In this document: positions 1-5,324 of the stretch, piece after piece
Layout of the letters: every line of letters begins with the position of its first letter
Position numbering within the stretch: the stretch's first letter is position 1
Source: Candidatus Bathyarchaeum sp.
GTDB lineage: Archaea > Thermoproteota > Bathyarchaeia > Bathyarchaeales > Bathyarchaeaceae
NCBI GenBank assembly: GCA_003096255.1
Contig: PIXS01000423.1
Location: 1 to 8,387, forward strand
Length of the DNA stretch: 8,387 nucleotides
Direction of reading: 5' to 3'
Made by a program: the position numbers and the translations under genes
The notes under the pieces: generated by a model
What the model was told of the DNA's origin: nothing
The model's input: the letters and a program-made list of their open reading frames with translations, nothing else
Databases searched by the model: none

Positions 1-12
1 AAAAATGCCCAG

Positions 13-894
13 TTACTGGATTGCGTTTAGAAGTTCTGTGGCTTCCACTCTCAGTTCTTCCAGCGCCATTTCTGCGGGAGTAAAGCCCATTGCTAAACCA
101 AGGAGCTGCGGATAATGCAGCACAGGGATTCCGAACTTTTCTTCTAGTAGCCGTTCTATTCTCGGCTGGTTGATGTCAAACATCATGTGACAGAAGGGAC
201 AGACAGTTATCAGAGCCTGAGCATCCACAGCCTTAACATTACGAAGCTTATCCCCAGCCAAATACAAGGGAATCTTGTCATTCACACCAATTATGGGGGC
301 TCCACAACAGTCAGTTTCATACATGTAATCCAAGCATTCTGCCCCAGTTGCCTCAATAAGCCGCTTCAGCAAAACAGGATTCTCTGGATCATCAAAACCA
401 ATGTACTTGGCGGGACGCAGAATGTGGCAGCCATTATGCTCAGTCACCTTTAATCCGGTTAGAGGCTTCACAACAGCATCCTTAATCTTCTCTAAGCCAA
501 CGTCCTCGACAAGAGCCTGAATAACGTGCCTGACAACAATTTTTTCTCCCTTAAACTCCATGCCAATCTCTTTCAAGTGACAGTTAACTCGTTCCCTGAG
601 CTTCTTATCCTCCTGCAAACTCTTGTTTACCTTCCGCAGGGTTCCAGCGCATCCTGGGCACAGTGTTAGTATGTTCAAGTTCTTTTGTTCAGCCAAACAG
701 AGGTTCCTTGCAGCCAAAACCAGCATTGCATCATGGGCTACAGAATCTATAGGCAAGCCACAGCAATTGAACTCAGGCATTTCAACCAATTCTACGCCGA
801 GGCGTTCCAGAACTTTTCGGGAAGAGGTTTCGTAGCTTGGGATTCTGTATGGAATGACGCAGCCCAGAAACATCAGATACTTTAGTTCTGCCAT
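13..894 (-). CDS. hdrB: HdrB-like subunit (CCG-domain heterodisulfide reductase subunit B)
   Basis: 293 aa, the usual length for HdrB. Two complete CCG (cysteine-rich) motifs are visible: C12, C44-C45, C79/C82, and C156, C196-C197, C232/C235. In methanogen HdrB each such set binds a non-cubane [4Fe-4S] cluster, and together they reduce the CoM-S-S-CoB disulfide. Here the physiological disulfide is unknown, because HdrB homologues also occur in non-methanogens. No membrane segment or signal peptide is seen, so the protein is probably cytoplasmic. The ATG start lies 1 nt after the hdrC stop codon, so the two are co-transcribed and probably translationally coupled. An AGGAG sits about 12 nt upstream, inside the end of hdrC. 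The family is certain. Whether the substrate is CoM-S-S-CoB or another disulfide cannot be read from the sequence. Confidence 0.93.
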   Translation of the reverse strand: MAELKYLMFLGCVIPYRIPSYETSSRKVLERLGVELVEMPEFNCCGLPIDSVAHDAMLVLAARNLCLAEQKNLNILTLCPGCAGTLRKVNKSLQEDKKLRERVNCHLKEIGMEFKGEKIVVRHVIQALVEDVGLEKIKDAVVKPLTGLKVTEHNGCHILRPAKYIGFDDPENPVLLKRLIEATGAECLDYMYETDCCGAPIIGVNDKIPLYLAGDKLRNVKAVDAQALITVCPFCHMMFDINQPRIERLLEEKFGIPVLHYPQLLGLAMGFTPAEMALEELRVEATELLNAIQ

Positions 895-895
895 C

Positions 896-1435
896 CTATT
901 CTTTCTCCTGCTTTGCTTTTGAAACGCCTACAACATCAAAAAGCTTGGACACGTCCTTCAGGTTGGCTTGAGGCAGAGGCGGCAACCCCTTCTCTACTCG
1001 CTTTTTTTGCCGCATCTCAGGAATCCTGTACGCGTACCCAGTCTTCAGGATATTGTCTGTCAACTCTTTAAAGACGTCGGGTATAATGCCCTCCCGCACA
1101 GCAATGTTACGGAGAGCCCGTACAACACCCGCAATATCAACACCCTGAGGACAATGATCAACACAAGTAAAGCACGCAGCACAGAGCCAAAGAGACTCGC
1201 TTGAAAGAAGCTTCTTCTTCATTCCCAACTGAGTCATCCGCATAATCTTTCTGGGGCTGTAAATTTCGCTGAACCGTGCAATGGGACAGTCAGCCGTGCA
1301 GGTGCCACACTGAAAACATAACTTAATTTTTTCGATGCCCGGAATCTCGCGGATTTCACGTTTAAAGTCGGGGTCCAAGTCCCCCATTTTGATTCCCCTT
1401 CTAAATCGGGTGTCATTAGCCTGCTTCTCAGACAT
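896..1435 (-). CDS. hdrC: HdrC-like subunit (2x[4Fe-4S] heterodisulfide reductase subunit C)
   Basis: 179 aa from the ATG chosen here. It carries two ferredoxin-type cysteine sets, C40/C43/C46/C50 and C85/C88/C91/C95, in the spacing typical of HdrC. The C-terminal helical tail is also typical. HdrC is the electron wire between the flavin subunit (normally HdrA) and the catalytic HdrB. Start choice: a GTG at 1474 would add 13 non-conserved residues and has only a weak ribosome site. The ATG at 1435 has GGAG 11 nt upstream, which is somewhat far. I prefer the ATG but the start is uncertain. This is the first gene of the hdrC-hdrB unit, with a TATA-like box upstream at 1507-1515 and no hdrA nearby. 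Related succinate dehydrogenase/glycolate oxidase iron-sulfur proteins share the fold, but pairing with an intact HdrB favours HdrC. Confidence 0.9.
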   Translation of the reverse strand: MSEKQANDTRFRRGIKMGDLDPDFKREIREIPGIEKIKLCFQCGTCTADCPIARFSEIYSPRKIMRMTQLGMKKKLLSSESLWLCAACFTCVDHCPQGVDIAGVVRALRNIAVREGIIPDVFKELTDNILKTGYAYRIPEMRQKKRVEKGLPPLPQANLKDVSKLFDVVGVSKAKQEKE

Positions 1436-1506
1436 CGAATCAACATCTCCAACAGAAGAACAGAAAATTTTCACTTCTTCAGAGACTAAACCAAAGGAAG
1501 AATGTC

Positions 1507-1515
1507 TTAATAAAA
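1507..1515 (-). promoter_or_regulatory. TATA-like box of the hdrC-hdrB unit
   Basis: On the minus strand this reads TTTTATTAA, close to the archaeal TATA consensus. Initiation about 25 nt downstream would fall near 1485-1490. That leaves a leader of about 50 nt before the preferred hdrC ATG, or about 12 nt before the alternative GTG. It lies just past the terminator of the preceding unit, consistent with a separate promoter for hdrCB. The call rests on composition and position only. Confidence 0.45.
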
Positions 1516-1536
1516 GATACGAAATCTAAGATTACC

Positions 1537-1579
1537 AAAACAACAAAAAACAAAGAAAAGGTGGGTAACCGAAGTTACC
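1537..1579 (-). terminator. Intrinsic terminator after the nfnB-like gene
   Basis: In the minus-strand RNA, 8 nt after the TAG stop of the upstream gene, there is a perfect 6-bp stem, GGUAAC, capped by UUCG and closed by GUUACC. The loop with its closing pair is the exceptionally stable C(UUCG)G tetraloop. A T-rich stretch with several runs of 3-6 T follows. It separates the three-gene redox unit from hdrCB. Confidence 0.8.
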
Positions 1580-1587
1580 TGACTAAA

Positions 1588-2997
1588 CTATTTGGAGCCC
1601 TTCTTTTTCTGGATGTACTCGTGAATTCCGCTAGCAGCCTTTCTGCCTGCGCCCATAGCGCTGATAACAGTAGCTGCTCCACTGACAACGTCTCCGCCAG
1701 CATAGACGCCCTCTTTTGTAGCTGCGCCAGTTTCCTCGTTGACTATGATTGTGCCCCATTTGGTGGTTTCAAGACCCTCAGTAGTCCTTTGAATAAGAGG
1801 ATTAGGAGTCTGACCAATGGCAATAATCACGGTGTCAACGTCCATAAGGAATTCGGAGCCTTCAATAGGAACAGGTCGTCGTCGACCAGAAGCATCAGGC
1901 TCACCAAGCTCCATCTTGATGCATTCCATGCCTTTAACCCAGCCGCTCTCGTCACCAATGAACTTTGTCGGATTATTCAGCAACCTAAAGATTACACCCT
2001 CTTCCTCAGCGTTTTCAACTTCTTCAGCACGGGCAGGAAGCTCTTCTTTGGAACGTCGGTAAACGATGTAAACTTCGTCTGCGCCAAGCCTTAAACTGCA
2101 TCGAGCAGAGTCCATTGCTACGTTACCGCCGCCGATGACTGCAACTTTTTTGCCGATTCTGATGGGTGTGTCATACTCTGGGAACAGGTAGCCCTTCATC
2201 AGGTTTACTCGAATCAGGAACTCGTTGGCTGAGTAGACTCCGCCCAAGTTTTCGCCTGGAATTCTCATGAATCGGGGAAGACCAGCGCCGCTGCCGACAA
2301 AGATTGCGTCGAAGCCGTTTTCGAAAAGTTCGTCAATGGTATAGATTCTTCCGATTGTGTAGTTAGTTTTGACGTCAACGCCAAGCTTTTTGATGTAGCT
2401 GACTTCAGCCTGCACAATCTCTTTGGGCAACCTGAATTCGGGAATTCCATACATCAAGACGCCTCCAGCTAAATGAAGGGATTCAAACATTACAACTTCG
2501 TGACCTATTTTTATCAAGTCAGCCGCGACAGTAAGTCCTGCAGGACCAGAGCCTACAATCGCAACTTTGCCTGTTACAGGTGCAGATTCGAGCTTAGGAA
2601 TAGTTACGCCTTTGTTTCGCTCGTAGTCAGAGGCAAAACGTTCAAGACGACCAATAGAGATTGGGTCGCCCATCTTGCCCAGAACACAGAGCTCCTGGCA
2701 CTGATTCTCTTGAGGACAAACACGTCCACAGACAGCAGGCAAACTGTTTTTCTCTTTGATTTTCAGGCTAGCAGCCATGTAATCCTTTTCTTTAATCAGC
2801 TTGATGAACTCTGGTATAGGAACCTCTACAGGACAGCCCTGAACACATCGGGGCTTTGGACACTGGAGGCATCGTTCAGCCTCAGCAAGAGCCTGTTCCT
2901 CGTTGTAGCCCAAAGCTACTTCATAGAAGTTGTGAATCCGTTCCAGAACATCTTGTTTATCCATTTCAATAGAATGCTTTCTCTTTTCTTTATCCAC
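1588..2997 (-). CDS. nfnB: NfnB/GltD-like NAD(P)H-flavin oxidoreductase (glutamate synthase small-subunit family)
   Basis: 469 aa, the usual size for NfnB/SudA/GltD proteins. The N-terminal domain has two cysteine sets for [4Fe-4S] clusters: C43/C46/C51/C55 and C90/C94/C100/C104. The FAD-binding motif GSGPAG is at 149-154, and the NADPH-binding Rossmann motif GGGNVAMDSAR is at 289-299. The second FAD-contacting motif, AGGD, is at 433-436. In NfnAB this subunit carries the bifurcating FAD and exchanges electrons with NADPH and ferredoxin. The adjacent NfnA-like gene makes NfnAB or sulfide-dehydrogenase-type activity more likely than true glutamate synthase. The GTG start is supported by AGGAGG 8 nt upstream, and the gene overlaps its upstream neighbour by 8 nt. 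Because its flavin fold is of the thioredoxin-reductase class also used by HdrA, it could serve as the flavin hub for the nearby HdrBC (inference). Confidence 0.9.
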   Translation of the reverse strand: MDKEKRKHSIEMDKQDVLERIHNFYEVALGYNEEQALAEAERCLQCPKPRCVQGCPVEVPIPEFIKLIKEKDYMAASLKIKEKNSLPAVCGRVCPQENQCQELCVLGKMGDPISIGRLERFASDYERNKGVTIPKLESAPVTGKVAIVGSGPAGLTVAADLIKIGHEVVMFESLHLAGGVLMYGIPEFRLPKEIVQAEVSYIKKLGVDVKTNYTIGRIYTIDELFENGFDAIFVGSGAGLPRFMRIPGENLGGVYSANEFLIRVNLMKGYLFPEYDTPIRIGKKVAVIGGGNVAMDSARCSLRLGADEVYIVYRRSKEELPARAEEVENAEEEGVIFRLLNNPTKFIGDESGWVKGMECIKMELGEPDASGRRRPVPIEGSEFLMDVDTVIIAIGQTPNPLIQRTTEGLETTKWGTIIVNEETGAATKEGVYAGGDVVSGAATVISAMGAGRKAASGIHEYIQKKKGSK

Positions 2998-3829
2998 GTT
3001 TTACGCCTCCTTCAAGCTTGTCATGAATCATAGACGCCATTCTTTCCTCTGGCAGATACACACGCTGCCTTGAAACTAGTTCCTCAAAATCGACGTCAAG
3101 ACCGTTAAATTCAGGACCGTCCATGCAAGCAAACTTTGTTACTCCGCCTACAGTTACACGGCAGGCGCCACACATGCCAGTGCCGTCAACCATCAGAGAC
3201 GCCAAAGTAACCATGGTCTTTAGTCCATATGGTCGTGTGAGGTCAACAACCTTCTTCATTGTAGAAACAGGACCCATAACCACGGCGTGATCAAACTTTT
3301 GAGCCTTCAACACGTCAGCCAAAAAGTCGAGTCCTTGATTGCCTTTGGAGCCGTCGTCAGTTGCAACAAAGAATTGGTCTGCAACTGCTTTCAACTCGTT
3401 CTCGTAGACCATGTCGTTTTTTGTTCTGCCAGCTGCAACAATAAACAGCTCGTTACTGTTCTTACGAAGAGCTTCAGCAACATAATGCAGTGGAGCACAC
3501 CAAACTCCGCCGCCAACAAGCAATACTTTGCCAAATTTGCCGACTTCAGCAGGGTTTCCTAGTGGACCAGAAAGGTCTGTTATGGAGTCGCCTGCATTCA
3601 TTTTGGCAAGCTTCTTTGTTGTTCTGCCAACTGCGTGGAAGGCTGTGGCAACAGTTCCCTTGTTCAGGTCAACTCCTGCGATCGTCAAGGGGACACGTTC
3701 GCCTTTTTGGTCGAGGCGGATTATCACGAATTGTCCAGGGTTGGATTTCTTGGCTACATCCGCTGCCGCAATCTCTATCAGGTATATGTTGGGTGCAAGT
3801 TCTTGTTTTGTAACTAGTTCATACATCAT
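2990..3829 (-). CDS. nfnA: NfnA-like FAD/NAD(P)-binding [2Fe-2S] subunit (PyrK/SudB family)
   Basis: 279 aa from the ATG at 3829. It has a ferredoxin-reductase-like fold: an FAD-domain motif RVPLTIA at 45-51, a pyridine-nucleotide-domain glycine loop at 106-108 (GGG), and a C-terminal [2Fe-2S] site with C220, C223 and C235. D215, just before the first cysteine, matches the aspartate ligand described for NfnA clusters. In NfnAB this subunit oxidises or reduces NAD(H) and passes electrons to NfnB. Start choice: a GTG at 3835 and an ATG at 3826 also exist. AAGGA lies 7 nt before the ATG at 3829. The gap to the upstream gene is about 13 nt from this start, and the gene overlaps the nfnB-like gene by 8 nt, so it sits in one operon. 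Oddity: the nucleotide loop reads GGGVWCAP where the family normally has GGGxGxAP. Confidence 0.88.
   Translation of the reverse strand: MMYELVTKQELAPNIYLIEIAAADVAKKSNPGQFVIIRLDQKGERVPLTIAGVDLNKGTVATAFHAVGRTTKKLAKMNAGDSITDLSGPLGNPAEVGKFGKVLLVGGGVWCAPLHYVAEALRKNSNELFIVAAGRTKNDMVYENELKAVADQFFVATDDGSKGNQGLDFLADVLKAQKFDHAVVMGPVSTMKKVVDLTRPYGLKTMVTLASLMVDGTGMCGACRVTVGGVTKFACMDGPEFNGLDVDFEELVSRQRVYLPEERMASMIHDKLEGGVKRG
3006..3011 (-). promoter_or_regulatory. Strong Shine-Dalgarno site fixing the GTG start of the nfnB-like gene
   Basis: AGGAGG on the minus strand, 8 nt before the GTG at 2997 and inside the 3' end of the nfnA-like gene. It decides the start in favour of this GTG over the in-frame ATG 11 codons later. 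Confidence 0.75.
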
Positions 3830-3842
3830 GATCACGTCCTTG

Positions 3843-5051
3843 TTAGTTGGTTTTGTCCTCCGTTTTAGGAATGGAAGAAATCTTTTTCTTGAATTCCTCT
3901 AGTTTCGTCTTGAATTCTCCTGGATACTTGGGGCTAACACGGAAGGAATCGAAACGGTCCTGCAGGTTATACTGTTTCAGAACAACTTTCAGAGCAGAGA
4001 AGTTACGTTCTCCCAAGTATGTTCCTTCCTCCAGCTTACACAGCTCTTCTGGACAGATAACTGCCATGACTCCATCAAATCCCATGCTTAGGGCTTCCAA
4101 CACCAGAACAGGGTCAAAGCCTTTGGCGCATGGAAGCTCTATGATTGTAATGTCGTCTGTAAGGCAGCCCTTCTGCACATCATCCAACGCTGCGAACTCG
4201 GACCACTGGCAAACAAATAGGAGGATAGCGGATTTGCCTTGAGCTTTGAGTTTAGCTGCTTTGCTGCTGCAGTTCTTAATGATGTCGGTTACTGGCTCAA
4301 ACTCGTAGCCTCTAAGCTCTATGGCTTGATGTGGACAAACTAGGGCGCAGGCTCCACAGCCCATACAGTCTTCAGTTTTGATTTCTGGGGTGCTAACGTC
4401 CTTCCAGACTATGGCGTCGTAGGGGCAGATGAAGACACATTTGCCGCAGCCTACACATTTTTCTGTATCATAGACTGCCTTCAAAGAGTTCTTCTTGATG
4501 ATCAGGTTCGCTGGGTCGTAGCCTAGGGCATCTACGGTGTCCTTCAGCAACTCGAATCTGTTGATGCCGATTTTGCTGCCTTTCTTGAATCTGCAAAAGT
4601 CTTCCTCGCACTGCAGAACAAGTATCTTCTCTACGCCAGAAGCTAAGTTGTTCATGTAAAATTCTGGAGGAACTCGGCCAACACAAGGCAAACGAAGGGC
4701 GACATAATTCTCCACATTTTCGTCTTTAAGGGTATCTTCAATATTGAAGGTGACAGGGTTGCTGCCTCTACAGGATAAAACCAGAGTTTTTGCTCCTTTT
4801 TCAGCCATCTCAGCTTGAACTTTTTTGGTCAACGAATCAACATCATAGTATACGAGGTCGATTGCTGACATGGGGCAAGCGGTTACACATAATCCGCAGA
4901 CCCGGCATTCATCCAAGTCCAAATTGATTTTGTTCTGTTCTTCATCCTTTGAGATAGCTTCGAAGGGACAAACAGCAACACATATTCCGCAGCGGCTACA
5001 ATAGTCGTCTGCGATTTCTATTCCCGCGGTTCGACATGTTTCAGACGTCAT
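3843..5051 (-). CDS. Tandem ferredoxin-MvhD fusion protein (2x[4Fe-4S]-MvhD-2x[4Fe-4S]-MvhD)
   Basis: 402 aa made of two homologous halves. Half 1 has [4Fe-4S] sets C18/C21/C24/C28 and C49/C52/C55/C59, then an MvhD-like domain with C94, C123, C148 and C153. Half 2 has C199/C202/C205/C209 and C229/C232/C235/C239, then an MvhD-like domain with C281, C308, C333 and C338. The potential total is four [4Fe-4S] plus two [2Fe-2S] clusters. MvhD (F420-non-reducing hydrogenase delta subunit) hands electrons from a hydrogenase or other donor to HdrA. The motifs PCVGRVPPEF and CEEDFC are recognisably MvhD-like. Both domains keep only the first cysteine of the usual CxxC pair. The tail after about residue 373 is lysine-rich. 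ATG 5051 is preferred over GTG 5063 because GGAG lies 6 nt before it. This is the first gene of the three-gene unit. HdrA is ruled out because there is no FAD domain. Confidence 0.88.
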   Translation of the reverse strand: MTSETCRTAGIEIADDYCSRCGICVAVCPFEAISKDEEQNKINLDLDECRVCGLCVTACPMSAIDLVYYDVDSLTKKVQAEMAEKGAKTLVLSCRGSNPVTFNIEDTLKDENVENYVALRLPCVGRVPPEFYMNNLASGVEKILVLQCEEDFCRFKKGSKIGINRFELLKDTVDALGYDPANLIIKKNSLKAVYDTEKCVGCGKCVFICPYDAIVWKDVSTPEIKTEDCMGCGACALVCPHQAIELRGYEFEPVTDIIKNCSSKAAKLKAQGKSAILLFVCQWSEFAALDDVQKGCLTDDITIIELPCAKGFDPVLVLEALSMGFDGVMAVICPEELCKLEEGTYLGERNFSALKVVLKQYNLQDRFDSFRVSPKYPGEFKTKLEEFKKKISSIPKTEDKTN

Positions 5052-5114
5052 CTTGCTCTCCACTCAGAAGTCAATTTTTCCCGAGGCATTAAGAATACTT
5101 CACTTCTTGACATG

Positions 5115-5127
5115 AAACTTAAAGTTT
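5115..5127 (-). promoter_or_regulatory. TATA-like palindrome upstream of the ferredoxin-MvhD gene
   Basis: AAACTT-A-AAGTTT on the plus strand is a perfect 13-bp palindrome. On the minus strand its core reads CTTTAAG, similar to an archaeal TATA box. Initiation about 25 nt downstream would give a leader of about 45 nt before the ATG at 5051. The evidence is composition and position only. Confidence 0.3.
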
Positions 5128-5177
5128 TCTCTTGAAACAGCAACAAAAACACTGAAACTAACTTACACAAAACGGTA

Positions 5178-5203
5178 TTGTACCCCAAAAAATTGGGGCA
5201 CAA
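5178..5203. repeat. 26-bp near-perfect inverted repeat, candidate operator
   Basis: Arms TTGTaCCCCAA and TTGGGGcACAA flank a central AAAA. Ten of eleven positions pair, with one A/C mismatch. It lies between the divergent redox operon and hypF, about 50 bp from the TATA-like element on the left and about 65 bp from the one on the right. The dyad and its central placement suggest a site for a dimeric regulator. A hairpin in a transcript is the alternative, but no T-tract typical of a terminator follows on either strand. Confidence 0.55.
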
Positions 5204-5267
5204 GCAATTAAGATGCTCCGCTGCTACCTCATGAAGGAGTCCGCCCAGTTTCTGTAAAAAAGGTCTC

Positions 5268-5274
5268 TTTATTA
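5268..5274 (+). promoter_or_regulatory. TATA-like box of hypF
   Basis: TTTATTA lies about 50 nt upstream of the hypF start. A transcript beginning about 25 nt downstream would have a leader of about 30 nt. That leader contains GGGAG at 5308-5312, 12 nt before the TTG start. Confidence 0.35.
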
Positions 5275-5324
5275 GTGTCCTAGGGAAAGATGTTTTTCTT
5301 GTTTAGTGGGAGTCTGGCTAGTCT

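Noticed and set aside
1561..2094. Plus-strand open frame of 177 codons opposite the nfnB-like gene.
   Set aside because: It lies antisense to a gene with intact cofactor motifs, starts inside the terminator region, and shows no recognisable domain. It is a shadow frame.
2473..3033. Plus-strand open frame of 186 codons opposite the nfnB-like gene.
   Set aside because: It is antisense to the conserved FAD and [4Fe-4S] regions of the real gene, with no motif or ribosome site.
5213..5257. A 14-codon reading frame (ATG to TAA) in the divergent intergenic region, as a possible leader peptide.
   Set aside because: No ribosome site precedes it, its composition is unremarkable, and it lies upstream of the likely hypF transcription start.
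5052..5324. Possible tRNA or small RNA gene in the divergent intergenic region.
   Set aside because: No cloverleaf, T-loop (GGTTCRA) or other recognisable RNA motif is visible. Only the dyads and TATA-like elements stand out.
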